64,000 nucleotides of DNA from JBILXY01 sp044378055 (GTDB lineage Bacteria > Patescibacteriota > JACMRA01): NCBI GenBank assembly GCA_044378055.1, contig JBILXY010000001.1, forward strand, positions 1 to 64,000. Direction: 5' to 3'. Numbering within the stretch: position 1 is the stretch's first letter; every line of letters starts with the position of its first letter. The notes beneath the pieces were generated by a model. The model was not told where the DNA came from. It saw nothing but the letters and a program-made list of their open reading frames with translations, and made no database searches. Position numbers and translations under genes: made by a program. Positions 1 through 8,475 of this stretch are shown one piece after another.

Positions 1-108
1 ACAGAGGTGTAACAAAAGAAAGGAGAAGTAAATTAATTCACACGTACTTTAATCATAGGAATATTACATAATCCATCACCCCAATTCTTTCTTTAAGTCA
101 TATTATAT

Positions 109-531
109 ATGTTTGAAAAATTCCAAGAGTGGTTAAAACTTAAATTTTCAGCTCACAGAAGAGCACAGAGACCCTTGTTTAGTGAAAGAGATATTTGGTG
201 GTGTAGTTTTGGTCAAAACATTGGAGATGAGGAAAATGGCAAAGGTGATAATTTTATGAGACCAGTAGTAGTTTTAAAAAAGTTCAATCAAAATATTTGC
301 TTGGTAGCTCCAACAAGTACAAGACTGAAAGATAATAAATACTATTTTGAAATAGAATACAACAATCAAAAATATTCAGTTTTGATGAGCCAAATTAGAA
401 CGATGGATGCAAAAAGGTTTAGAAAAAGAATCGCCAGACTGTCTAAACATGAACTCAATCAAATTAATAAAGAGCTTGCTGTAACTATTTTAGACCAAAA
501 AATTGACCTCCCGAAGGAGGTAGGCGACTAG
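109..531 (+). CDS. MazF/PemK-like toxin (endoribonuclease family)
   Basis: A 140-residue protein with the order of conserved segments expected of MazF/PemK toxins: RDIWW (27-31), MRPVVVL (50-56), LVAPTST (65-71) and SQIRTMD (94-100). The family folds as a small SH3-like barrel that cleaves mRNA; cleavage here is inferred from the family. The N-terminal 25 residues are a basic helix not usual in short MazF proteins. No antitoxin-like gene is visible in the 108 bases upstream or immediately downstream, so it is either an orphan or its partner lies left of the window. A 6-bp hairpin overlaps the last codons. No clear Shine-Dalgarno precedes the ATG. Confidence 0.8.
   Translation: MFEKFQEWLKLKFSAHRRAQRPLFSERDIWWCSFGQNIGDEENGKGDNFMRPVVVLKKFNQNICLVAPTSTRLKDNKYYFEIEYNNQKYSVLMSQIRTMDAKRFRKRIARLSKHELNQINKELAVTILDQKIDLPKEVGD
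506..521. other. Hairpin at the 3' end of the toxin gene
   Basis: ACCTCC, a CGAA loop, then GGAGGT form a perfect 6-bp stem inside the last codons of the toxin gene. There is no T tract behind it, so it is not a standard terminator. It could stabilise the mRNA 3' end or be a small palindromic element. The GGAGGT arm also resembles a Shine-Dalgarno, but no ORF starts just after it. Confidence 0.4.
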
Positions 532-671
532 GTGTCGATTTATAACTAAGTATGTAAAAAGTTTTAGGTTTTGTCAAAGTATAATCCGAATACTAAAACC
601 TTGGAACTGGTGTTTATTAATTAGTTGGTAAAGCTTAATAACCGAACAAAGTCTGGAAAATAATTCTTTAC

Positions 672-1877
672 CTACCCATTACTCTGAACCGCAATCATAA
701 AATGCTTTTTGTCAGGCAGAGTGATGGCGTCTAATAAATTAAAACCAGCTTTTTTAAACAGCATGATGCCATTTTCTAAATCGGTAATTGAGTATGTCCA
801 CAAAACAATTTTATCTTTCTTGCTTAAATTAACCCACCTTTTAAAGTCACCATATTCAAAATTTATAGTGTAGTCTTTGTCTAAAATAATATACTCAGTT
901 TTTTGGTTGTTCTTCACATCAAACTCATTAATTACTTCACACTTTTCAATATCAATATTTAGCATTCTAGGAATCCAAGTATCTTGCACTAAAGCTTCAG
1001 GCGAGTGGTTGTATTCAAAATTTAGATTGTTGTCGCTAGCACTAATATCGGTGCTAAATAATAAAATATCATTAGGGCTTAAAGATCTTCTAATATTCTG
1101 CAAAATAGAGTTTGTTTCGTAGCTATTTAAAATAGTACCACCTAATAGTAATACTATGTTAGCTACACTAGTGTTTTGACTATAGCTAAAGGAAAAAGCG
1201 GTGTCCACTCGGTCTCTTTCAATATCTCTGTTTATTTTAATACATTCTAAACCATCAATTTCACTTTCTAAATTTTCTACAGCTTGGTCTAATAAGTCTT
1301 GGCTTATATCAACACCAATATACTTTTTTAAAGGTAACTTGGCTTTTAATTTTTTAATAAAACTGATAACAGGCTGGGCATTTCCTGGCCCAATTTCAAC
1401 AATGTTAACTTCATCGAAACCTTTCATTTTATCTATCATAATAGGTAGGTATTTTTCCAAACTTTCTTTAGTCCTTCGTGGGGTAAGATATGTTCCGTTC
1501 TCGTCATTTTCTTGATAGAATTGGTCCCAATAGTCGGCTCCTTCGCCTTTGTATGTGAATTTGTAGTTAATATTTCTATTGTATTCTAGGTCTCTTACAA
1601 TTTCGGTTAATTCATCATTTGAAAAATAATTATAAAATTCTGGGTCTACTGCGGTTATTGAAGAATAAATTTTTTGCCTTTTTGTGGTGGCTTTTTGGCC
1701 TAAAGTGTCTAAAACAAGCCAATTTTCTGGAGTATTTAAAAGTCTAATTCTTTTTCCTACTTTATCATATTTTAATTTTGCTTCGCCTTTAGCAGCTAAT
1801 AATAACCACTTGGCAACTGTAACATTTGAAACTCCATATTTATCATTTAGTTCGCTTGTTGATACGTATTTATTCAT
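672..1877 (-). CDS. HTH domain fused to EgtD-like histidine-type methyltransferase
   Basis: 401 residues. The first 55 residues (STSELNDKYGVSNVTVAKWL) look like a winged or MerR/excisionase-type helix-turn-helix. Residues ~100-400 match the SAM-dependent EgtD/DUF2260 family: a FTYKGEGADYWDQF entry segment (107-120), SAM loop VEIGPGNAQP (160-169), YIGVDIS (186-192) and the later LLGGTILN segment. EgtD trimethylates histidine for ergothioneine; whether this one uses free histidine cannot be told. The HTH fusion suggests DNA binding or self-regulation, which is inference. No EgtB-like partner is nearby. It stands alone on the minus strand. The start is an ATG with no Shine-Dalgarno. Confidence 0.72.
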   Translation of the reverse strand: MNKYVSTSELNDKYGVSNVTVAKWLLLAAKGEAKLKYDKVGKRIRLLNTPENWLVLDTLGQKATTKRQKIYSSITAVDPEFYNYFSNDELTEIVRDLEYNRNINYKFTYKGEGADYWDQFYQENDENGTYLTPRRTKESLEKYLPIMIDKMKGFDEVNIVEIGPGNAQPVISFIKKLKAKLPLKKYIGVDISQDLLDQAVENLESEIDGLECIKINRDIERDRVDTAFSFSYSQNTSVANIVLLLGGTILNSYETNSILQNIRRSLSPNDILLFSTDISASDNNLNFEYNHSPEALVQDTWIPRMLNIDIEKCEVINEFDVKNNQKTEYIILDKDYTINFEYGDFKRWVNLSKKDKIVLWTYSITDLENGIMLFKKAGFNLLDAITLPDKKHFMIAVQSNG

Positions 1878-1962
1878 ATTTTGATAGGCTATTTAGAAAT
1901 TTGCTTGACTAAGTTAATAATTTATTGTTAATTAACTTGATTTCGAATTTAGTGCAATTATT

Positions 1963-2121
1963 ATGTCAACCAAAAAAAATATAAACGACGAGGCTGTATA
2001 TAAGCAAATTCTTTTAATGGTAAAGGAACTGGAACTGTTATATAATTTATCTAATGGCTTAAGCAAGAAGAAAAGACAGGATATATTAATTAAGCTTAAT
2101 AAAGTTTTAAGTAGCAACTAA
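1963..2121 (+). CDS. Possible small helical protein, 52 aa
   Basis: An ATG-initiated frame of 52 codons that fills most of the gap between two minus-strand methyltransferase genes. The predicted peptide is charged and helical with leucine/isoleucine spacing (QILLMVKELELLYNL) and a lysine-rich C-terminal half; nothing is recognised. There is no convincing Shine-Dalgarno. The same 18 bases that form its first six codons recur at 10743, where on the opposite strand they form the -35 region of another gene, so part of this frame could instead be promoter DNA for the 672-1877 gene. Confidence 0.35.
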   Translation: MSTKKNINDEAVYKQILLMVKELELLYNLSNGLSKKKRQDILIKLNKVLSSN

Positions 2122-2204
2122 CTTTCATACTACTTTAAAATACACATTTTCCAAGTAGTCAAAAAATATTAACTAATAAATATAGATTTTAAAGACAAAC
2201 TGTA

Positions 2205-2849
2205 TTAATTTTTCTTAAATTTGTATAATATTTGGTAACCAAACAAGGCTGGAGTGTATAAACTTGTGATAATAATGTGATTATTTCCAGGTAAAGGCCA
2301 GTAAGATTTATAATGATAGTATTTTTCCAAAGTAAGTCCTTGCTTTTCAACATAGGCAATCAAATGGGTTCTTCCGAACAGGTTTAAATGCTGATTAGGA
2401 ACATCCACAGACTTTGAACCAATTATTTCCTTAGCAATTTCAGTTAAACAGTGAGGGGTAGGAGTAGAAATGTACATTACACCGCCTGGTTTTAACACTC
2501 GGCCCATTTCTTCAATGGTTTCAAAAGGCCTTTTTAAATGCTCTAAAACTTCGCCAGCAACAATAAAATCGAAAGTTTCGTCTTTGTATGGCAATTTATT
2601 TGTATCTAAATTAACTTTTTCAAAATGATCTTTATCATAGAAGTTAGAATCCTCGATATCTAGGCCAAATGCCTCTAAATTCTCAAGATCTGTGGAAAAA
2701 TCATCTTGCGAGCAGCCAATATCTAGCAATTTATAATATGTTCCAGCTTTTCTTTGCTTAATTTCTTGGATAATATTTTCTCTAAAATAATCCATTCTAA
2801 TAGCTTCACTTTGCTTAGCCGTAGGATTTAAATGTATATTGGCAATCAT
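2205..2849 (-). CDS. Class I SAM-dependent methyltransferase
   Basis: 214 residues from the chosen ATG (a GTG 15 bases upstream is also in frame). Motif I is LLDIGCSQDDF, then an acidic strand end (GLDIED), AGEVLEHLKRP, and LKPGGVMYISTPTP, typical of Methyltransf_11/UbiE-like enzymes. The substrate cannot be told; with the C-terminal SYWPLPGNNHIIITSLYTP region such proteins are often in envelope glycan or lipid pathways, which is only a hint. A TTGACA box lies 40 bases upstream of the ATG, and an AGGA just before it could serve as a weak ribosome site. Single gene, minus strand. Confidence 0.72.
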   Translation of the reverse strand: MIANIHLNPTAKQSEAIRMDYFRENIIQEIKQRKAGTYYKLLDIGCSQDDFSTDLENLEAFGLDIEDSNFYDKDHFEKVNLDTNKLPYKDETFDFIVAGEVLEHLKRPFETIEEMGRVLKPGGVMYISTPTPHCLTEIAKEIIGSKSVDVPNQHLNLFGRTHLIAYVEKQGLTLEKYYHYKSYWPLPGNNHIIITSLYTPALFGYQILYKFKKN

Positions 2850-2990
2850 AATTCCTATAATCACTTGGTTAGCACCATATTTTTGTCAATTTCCGTTGCT
2901 CTGCAATTTTAGTTAACTTTTAAATTATTAACTAGAAATATCAAGCAATTTTAGATTGACAATAGCTTATAATTATAAGGAAATTAAGGT

Positions 2991-3437
2991 GTGATTGGTG
3001 AAGTTAGACTATATTTTATGCACTTGCTGAATAAGCGAGATTATACTGCTGCAGAGCTAACTAATAAGGCGATGATGCGTAAATATCCAGGTAGCGAAAT
3101 TAAGGAGGCTTTATCCGTTCTTCTATCAGACAACATAGTTAATGATTTCAGATATGCGGCAAACCTTGCTGAAACTTATTCAGGAAAGAAAGGTAAAAGA
3201 TTTTTTGAAATGAAATTAAAGCAACATTTGCTGCCAGCAAGCATTGTAGCCAGCCAGTTAGAAAGTTTTGAAGAATTTTATTCCAAGGAATCAATTAGAA
3301 GATTGGCTGAAAAGTATAAGGTTGCCAGCTTCACAGAATTAAGTTACCCTGAAAAAGCCAAAGTTTTAAACTATTTAGCTAGACAAGGCTTCAGCAATCC
3401 ATCACAAATATTTCAACAAATTTCAAACAACATTTAA
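2991..3437 (+). CDS. recX: RecX-family regulatory protein
   Basis: 148 residues with the three-helix repeats of RecX: a first repeat around LNKRDYTAAELTNKAMMRKY, a second with RYAANLAETYSGKKGKRFFEMKLKQHLLP, and a C-terminal repeat ending in LARQGFSNPSQIFQQI. RecX binds RecA filaments and modulates recombination. recA is not in the window. The start is GTG just after AAGG. It is the first gene of a tight operon with an unknown ORF (3-base gap) and eno (6-base gap). A TATAAT lies about 20 bases upstream. Confidence 0.7.
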   Translation: MIGEVRLYFMHLLNKRDYTAAELTNKAMMRKYPGSEIKEALSVLLSDNIVNDFRYAANLAETYSGKKGKRFFEMKLKQHLLPASIVASQLESFEEFYSKESIRRLAEKYKVASFTELSYPEKAKVLNYLARQGFSNPSQIFQQISNNI

Positions 3438-3440
3438 TTT

Positions 3441-3761
3441 ATGTCCACAACTCCAGAAATAATCGCAGGTAGCGGGGGATCAACAAAATCAGTTTTCCCA
3501 GTTATTAGTCAAAAAGATACATACGAAAGAGATTTTATATTAAGCGTTACTAATAGAGGGGAAGATAGATATGCTAATGTAGCAGTATATTATTGTAATC
3601 TAGTAGAATTAGAAAAAGTAGTAGAGCTTATTGAATCTAAATCAGTGGATGTAGCTGTTATTGTAGATTGTACTTTAACAGAGTTGCTAAAAGAATTGAA
3701 AAATAATAGTTATCGTTGGGATAGTAAAATATATAAATTTATCGCTGCAAGATCTAAATAA
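3441..3761 (+). CDS. Hypothetical protein between recX and eno
   Basis: 106 residues, not recognised. The N-terminus is Gly/Ser rich (IIAGSGGSTKS), followed by an alternating pattern of strands and helices (VAVYYCNLVELEKVVELIE, VDVAVIVDCTLTELLKEL), compatible with a small alpha/beta domain. It sits three bases after recX and six bases before eno on the same strand, so it is probably co-transcribed with both. No signal peptide or membrane segment. Confidence 0.6.
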   Translation: MSTTPEIIAGSGGSTKSVFPVISQKDTYERDFILSVTNRGEDRYANVAVYYCNLVELEKVVELIESKSVDVAVIVDCTLTELLKELKNNSYRWDSKIYKFIAARSK

Positions 3762-3767
3762 TATTTT

Positions 3768-5030
3768 ATGGCATATTTAAACTTTATTCAAGCAAACTGG
3801 ATTTTAGACTCTAGGGGTTTTCCAACTGTAAATGTTGTTGTTGGGGTTGAGCAAAATGGTAGAAAAGTTACAGGCACAGCTGCCGTTCCAAGTGGAGCTA
3901 GCACTGGAAGCCACGAAGCTTTGGAATTACGGGATGGTGGAAAAGAATTTGGCGGAAAGGGTGTTGAAAAGGCAGTAAATAATGTTAACGAAACAATTTT
4001 AAACCGCCTACATGGCCGCGATTTTGCAACTGCCTCTGAGATTGATCAAGCTATAATTGAACTTGATGGAACAGAAAACTTTGGCAACCTTGGGGCCAAT
4101 GCTGCTTTGGGGGTTTCCATGGCTGCTCACCGCGCTTTTGCAAGTTTGGCTGGGCTTGAACTTTGGCAATATTTACGAAGATTATATTTTTCTTATTATC
4201 CTGTTAAATCCAGGTTCCCAAGGTTGATGTCTAATGTGGTAAACGGAGGGGCTCACGCCGACACTGGTCTTCAAATTCAAGAATTCATGATTGTTCCAAA
4301 TACCAGGAATTTACTTACCGATATTCAATTAAGCAGTGAAGTTTATCATACTTTGAAGAAGATTTTAAAAGATCAGAAATTTGCAACAGGTGTAGGCGAC
4401 GAAGGAGGTTTTGCTCCGTCTATTAAACTTTCCACCGAAGTTTTAACTTTATTAAATGAAGCGATTGAAAAAGCTGGTTACACAGCCTTAGATTGCAATT
4501 TAGCTTTAGATGTAGCAGCAAGCGAATTGTATAACGCTGAAACAGATTTGTATTCTATTGACGATAAAACTTTAACCAGGGCTGAACTCACCGATTTATA
4601 CGCAGATTTATCTGAGCAGTTTAATTTAATTTCTATTGAAGATCCTTTTGCCGAAGACGATGTTTTAGGATGGCAAATGATAACCAAGAAAATTGGAGCA
4701 AAAAGACTAATTGTAGGCGATGATTTATTTGTTACAAATTCCAAAAGATTGGAAGAAATTGGGTTCAAACAAGAAGCTGGAAATTCTATTTTAATTAAAC
4801 CAAATCAAATTGGAACAATCTTACAAACCTGCCAAACCATTGAACTTGCAAGAAGTAACAAATTTGCTACAATTATTTCTCACAGAAGCGGAGAAACCAC
4901 CGACACTTTCATTGCAGATTTAGCAGTTGCAAGCCAAAGTGAATTCATTAAATTAGGAGCACCATGCAGAGGCGAAAGAGTAGCAAAATACAACCGCCTA
5001 ATAGAAATTTTCCAACAGATAGAATCGTAG
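3768..5030 (+). CDS. eno: Enolase
   Basis: 420 residues, the normal enolase length. It interconverts 2-phosphoglycerate and phosphoenolpyruvate in glycolysis. Visible landmarks: substrate loop VPSGASTGSHEALELRDG, GVGDEGGFAP, metal ligands in LALDVAASE, SIEDPFAEDD and IVGDDLFVT, the catalytic lysine in ILIKPNQIGT, and the signature ISHRSGETTDTFIADLAVA. The N-terminal QANWILDSRGFPTVNV replaces the usual AREILDSRGNPTVEV. Last gene of the recX operon; two hairpins follow within 50 bases. Confidence 0.97.
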   Translation: MAYLNFIQANWILDSRGFPTVNVVVGVEQNGRKVTGTAAVPSGASTGSHEALELRDGGKEFGGKGVEKAVNNVNETILNRLHGRDFATASEIDQAIIELDGTENFGNLGANAALGVSMAAHRAFASLAGLELWQYLRRLYFSYYPVKSRFPRLMSNVVNGGAHADTGLQIQEFMIVPNTRNLLTDIQLSSEVYHTLKKILKDQKFATGVGDEGGFAPSIKLSTEVLTLLNEAIEKAGYTALDCNLALDVAASELYNAETDLYSIDDKTLTRAELTDLYADLSEQFNLISIEDPFAEDDVLGWQMITKKIGAKRLIVGDDLFVTNSKRLEEIGFKQEAGNSILIKPNQIGTILQTCQTIELARSNKFATIISHRSGETTDTFIADLAVASQSEFIKLGAPCRGERVAKYNRLIEIFQQIES

Positions 5031-5085
5031 CCGAGGATCTCGGATCAAATCCAAAACATATAAAGCACCCTTCGGGGTGTAGTTT
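5031..5085 (+). terminator. Tandem hairpins after eno
   Basis: Immediately after the eno stop codon CCGAG-GAT-CTCGG (5031-5043) forms a 5-bp stem. A second hairpin, GCACCC-TTCG-GGGTGT (5065-5080), with a stable TTCG tetraloop is followed by AGTTTTG, which looks like a rho-independent terminator. A weaker third stem GTCCA/TGGAC (5106-5120) precedes ATTTTT. Confidence 0.6.
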
Positions 5086-5169
5086 TGTTGCATGCCTATC
5101 AATAAGTCCAATCTGTGGACACATTTTTCCTTTTACAAATTGGTGTGATTAAATAATGCATGAAATATT

Positions 5170-7377
5170 ATGATTAATACTATTAGTAAATTATCCAAAG
5201 CATTATCTAAGCATTCTAAAATCCTAACGGTTATGGTTGTGATTAGTATCTTTTCCTCGTTAGTATTGGTAAACAAAGTTGACGCCGAGGTGCTTAAAAA
5301 TGCCAATAATGTTGCTAATGCCAGTAACCCCTCAACCAACATTTCTCAAGAAGACAAAGTTGAATTAGAAATAGAACATCCAGAAGGTACAAATTCTGAA
5401 GAAATCAAAACTACTTTTAATAATTTAGACTTTACCCAAATTAACCTAGAGTCTTCATTTGCCCTTGGCAGTTTTACTCAAACCGAATTTATTGGCCGAA
5501 CAAAAATAGAACTTCTCGCTGGTAATCTAGATTCTGAAATCAGTTTGTCGCGTTCTAATTTCTTAGAAAATCAACAAAATATTGAAAGAAAAAATAAACA
5601 ATCTGGGCTTGCTTCGAAATATGATGAAAAAGATATTGAAAAGGCTATTTCTGAAGTTAAAAATTCTAAACCGAAATTTGCTAAATCCAAAATAATTCTT
5701 TCCAGGGATAAAGCTAAAAAATTTGAACAAGATGATAGTAATTCTAAGAAAAAAGGGATTAAAAACAAAGTTAAAAGTTTGAAAATTCAAGAAATCAAAA
5801 GAAAGGAAAAAGCAAATCAAAACGAGGTTGAAACTAAGTCAAAAACTAGTAATGATGCCATTGGTCAAACTATTTCAAAGGTTGTAGATGGATTAAGTTC
5901 ATTAGTTTCTCCAGTTTCAGTTCAAGCACAAAGTGCAGCACCTTCATGGGTGCCTAAGCAAAGTGAAACATACTTTTTTGATTCAGATGAGTGGCAAAGT
6001 TTAAATAGATCCACTTTGAAAGGATATTCAATTACAGGCCACCGCGATAGTTTGTGTGCCAGCCACACAGGGCTAAATACTACTAAAACTTACTTTAGTT
6101 GCAGTGTTTATGGAGATAAATTTACTAACTGGATTGAAGCCACAGGCGATACAACAAGTGCGCCAGTAATATTCAGTGCTTTTAACAGACTATATCAAAT
6201 GATTCACGGTATAGATAGTGGAATTTACATTAGATATACACTTGGTAATTACGATCAAAGTTGGTCGTGGACACCATGGAAAAGATTAGGAGGACTGACT
6301 ACTTCAACACCAGCCATGGCCTTTACGGGTACCAGTTTGTGTTTAATGCACCGAGGAACCAATAATGGAATTTACCAAACCTGTTCTAATGACGGATGGA
6401 ATTTTCCAGGTTGGCAGCAAACAGATGGTTGGACTATTGATGCTCCAGTTATGGCTTTTTCCAATGGTAGATTATATCAAGGCCACAGAGGTTTGTATAA
6501 TAACCTGTACACTAGGTTTTCTGTAGATGGTGGCAACACTTTTACAAGCTGGAGAGATGTAGGAAGAACCTCAGATCAATCTTTTTCCATGACTAATTTC
6601 TTTGATGGAACTAATTTGAATTTATGCCTTCTACACAAAGGTAATGGACAAGATAGACAAATGTATCAAGGGTGTACCAAAGACGGAAATACTTGGGGTG
6701 CTTGGAACAGGGCTATAGGTGAAACTATTAATGCCCCAGCCACAACCCAAACCTTAGGAAAAATATGGTGGGCCCACCGTGGAACAGATAACAATATGTA
6801 TTTAAAATACTCAAACAGTGCCAGCGGAACCAGAGGATATTATTCCTACATGCTATGGGAAAACCCAGGCTTTGGGTATTATGATACATATGAGCAGGAT
6901 ATTCATTTGTGGAATGGTGATAACATTAGTAGAAAAACATATATGGATAAAACAACGAGTGGATTCCCTGATTGTATTCAATCTTTTAGATATATTTCTT
7001 CAAGCTTGCCAAATGCTTATTTAGATACTAGACTCGACCAAAATGGTACCTGCAATAATGTTAGTAATGAGGTTTCATTTACCATTGGATCGGGGCAAGC
7101 TAGTGCTATTAGAAGCAATTTTTGGTATTCAAACTATATGGAAACATTTAAGGGTGACAGAGATAGACCAGTGTTTGCTATTTCTGCTCAACTTGGGGAA
7201 AGAAGACCAGAGTGGTGTGGGTTTAGAGATGCATGTATTTATTTCATAGGGCTACCTTGTTACACAACATGGTGCAGTTGGCCTACAAGATTTTATCAAT
7301 TTGTAAATTATGATACTACACTTTTACTAAATAGGAATCAAACCTATCCTTATTGGGCGGTAAAATATCAGAAATAA
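5170..7377 (+). CDS. Secreted protein with lectin-like beta-propeller repeats
   Basis: 735 residues. Residues 1-40 contain a basic start and a hydrophobic stretch (ILTVMVVISIFSSLVLV) ending VDA, a likely signal peptide or anchor. Residues ~60-250 are polar and lysine rich. From about 260 to 550 there are six repeats of the type HRG-x-NN-x-IY followed by a W-x-x-W-like end (for example MHRGTNNGIYQTC, GHRGLYNNLYTRFS, AHRGTDNNMYLKYS), resembling PLL/DUF346-type or sialidase-like propellers that bind sugars. The C-terminal ~170 residues are cysteine rich (CGFRDAC, PCYTTWC) and unrecognised. A surface or secreted glycan-binding role is inferred. No LPxTG-like end for the sortase at 8476 is present. 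Confidence 0.7.
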   Translation: MINTISKLSKALSKHSKILTVMVVISIFSSLVLVNKVDAEVLKNANNVANASNPSTNISQEDKVELEIEHPEGTNSEEIKTTFNNLDFTQINLESSFALGSFTQTEFIGRTKIELLAGNLDSEISLSRSNFLENQQNIERKNKQSGLASKYDEKDIEKAISEVKNSKPKFAKSKIILSRDKAKKFEQDDSNSKKKGIKNKVKSLKIQEIKRKEKANQNEVETKSKTSNDAIGQTISKVVDGLSSLVSPVSVQAQSAAPSWVPKQSETYFFDSDEWQSLNRSTLKGYSITGHRDSLCASHTGLNTTKTYFSCSVYGDKFTNWIEATGDTTSAPVIFSAFNRLYQMIHGIDSGIYIRYTLGNYDQSWSWTPWKRLGGLTTSTPAMAFTGTSLCLMHRGTNNGIYQTCSNDGWNFPGWQQTDGWTIDAPVMAFSNGRLYQGHRGLYNNLYTRFSVDGGNTFTSWRDVGRTSDQSFSMTNFFDGTNLNLCLLHKGNGQDRQMYQGCTKDGNTWGAWNRAIGETINAPATTQTLGKIWWAHRGTDNNMYLKYSNSASGTRGYYSYMLWENPGFGYYDTYEQDIHLWNGDNISRKTYMDKTTSGFPDCIQSFRYISSSLPNAYLDTRLDQNGTCNNVSNEVSFTIGSGQASAIRSNFWYSNYMETFKGDRDRPVFAISAQLGERRPEWCGFRDACIYFIGLPCYTTWCSWPTRFYQFVNYDTTLLLNRNQTYPYWAVKYQK

Positions 7378-7381
7378 AACT

Positions 7382-7804
7382 ATGAGTAATCTAAAAAAAC
7401 CTACAATAATAATACTATCTTTGGTGTTATTTTATCCATTATTGATAATACTTTTATGGTCTGTTATTCTTGGTTCTATTCTTTTGTCCAAAAATGATTA
7501 CCTTAATGGAACATCGAGATATTCAGGTGACGAAAGGTTGTATGCCGATCAGGCTATGAAAATGGCAATGTATCATGAAGGAAGTCATATTATTCCTGCT
7601 GGTGCTAGTTTTGTGTATGTAAAAGAAATCAAGTACCAAAAAAGTGATAAATTATGTATTAACAATGATTTTACAGATTCACCCAGAAAACTCTATGGTG
7701 AATACTCAGCAAAAGTGGTTAGATTCAATTTTCTGTTATTTCCTAAGGATGAAGTCTTAATTGGTTGTGGAAAAAATGATTTTGTAATTCTACCAGCCAA
7801 CTAA
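7382..7804 (+). CDS. Small single-span membrane protein
   Basis: 140 residues, not recognised. Residues ~8-36 form one long hydrophobic helix (IIILSLVLFYPLLIILLWSVILGSILL), followed by a polar domain with two cysteines (LCIN, IGCGKND). It starts four bases after the propeller gene and precedes another small membrane protein, so the three are probably one operon. The exported part may pair with the propeller protein; this is inferred from position only. Confidence 0.6.
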   Translation: MSNLKKPTIIILSLVLFYPLLIILLWSVILGSILLSKNDYLNGTSRYSGDERLYADQAMKMAMYHEGSHIIPAGASFVYVKEIKYQKSDKLCINNDFTDSPRKLYGEYSAKVVRFNFLLFPKDEVLIGCGKNDFVILPAN

Positions 7805-7821
7805 TATCTGATAAATAATTT

Positions 7822-8211
7822 ATGAAAAATAATAACCAAAACAAAGAACCTTCTAAATATTATATTTATTATATTGAAATATTAACTTTTTACACTAAGT
7901 TGTTTAAAGTATTTGCAATAACAATGTTATTTTTAGGCTTAATAATTCCTCTTCCTAGATTTATTCTTCTTAATGATAATGTTAGTAGAGTTAACCAATA
8001 TAGTGGAGTAAAAACAGCATGCATTGGTATGACATCAATCAATTTTTGGAATGAAACAGGTTGGCCAATCCTAAAGACAGGTTTTATTCTTTTAGACATT
8101 CAAAGTGTTGATAGCGAAAGTGAAGTTCATTATAAATCTAAATATTTGGCTTTTACACTTTTCGGAATTCCATACGGCATTTATGAATACGATTGTAGCA
8201 AGAGGAATTAG
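7822..8211 (+). CDS. Small membrane protein, third gene of the propeller operon
   Basis: 129 residues, not recognised. A hydrophobic helix lies at ~31-53 (VFAITMLFLGLIIPLPRFILL). The rest is polar with two cysteines (TACIGM, YDCSK). The layout (short cytoplasmic N-terminus, one span, about 75-residue outer domain with two Cys) is similar to the gene just upstream, although sequence similarity is weak; they may be distant paralogues. Confidence 0.55.
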   Translation: MKNNNQNKEPSKYYIYYIEILTFYTKLFKVFAITMLFLGLIIPLPRFILLNDNVSRVNQYSGVKTACIGMTSINFWNETGWPILKTGFILLDIQSVDSESEVHYKSKYLAFTLFGIPYGIYEYDCSKRN

Positions 8212-8313
8212 TAAAATGATTGCTCAGATATTGTTTAAATTTGGATATTGATTGGTAATTATTCGCTCACAACATGTCGGCTAAAAAATTTGTTTTTTGT
8301 ATTTTAAGGTTTT

Positions 8314-8335
8314 GATCCTGAAACAAGTTCAGGAT
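8314..8335. repeat. REP-like palindrome, copy 1
   Basis: ATCCTGAA-ACAAG-TTCAGGAT is an 8-bp perfect inverted repeat in the gap before the sortase gene. The same 22 bases with the preceding G recur at 22017. This palindrome type is widespread as an intergenic repeat in bacteria. Confidence 0.75.
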
Positions 8336-8361
8336 TGTATTGTCAGAAATTTCAATGACAG

Positions 8362-8428
8362 AATTCACAAGTTCAGGATGACCAATTCACAAGTCATGAT
8401 GACATAGTTCATAAGTTCAATATGACAT
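8362..8428. repeat. Three degenerate ~22-bp tandem units
   Basis: Units AATTCACAAGTTCAGGATGACC (8362), AATTCACAAGTCATGATGACAT (8384) and AGTTCATAAGTTCAATATGACAT (8406) follow one another. Each keeps TTCAnAAGT...ATGAC and resembles one arm of the upstream palindrome. They look like decayed copies expanded in tandem. Confidence 0.6.
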
Positions 8429-8435
8429 AACTAAG

Positions 8436-8464
8436 TTGACCGACACCTAAAACTGTGCTATAGA
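8436..8464 (+). promoter_or_regulatory. Promoter for sortase gene
   Basis: TTGACC, a 17-base spacer, then TATAGA preceded by TGC (extended -10). The ATG at 8476 is 11 bases past the -10, giving a leader of only about five bases. Confidence 0.7.
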
Positions 8465-8475
8465 CATAGGTTAAG

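Noticed and set aside
2956..2979. TTGACA plus TATAAT as a promoter for recX
   Set aside because: The spacing (6-12 bases) is too short for a normal sigma-70 promoter; only the TATAAT may be relevant.
4964..5152. ORF over the eno 3' end
   Set aside because: Lies in another frame of eno and crosses its terminator hairpins; no ribosome site.
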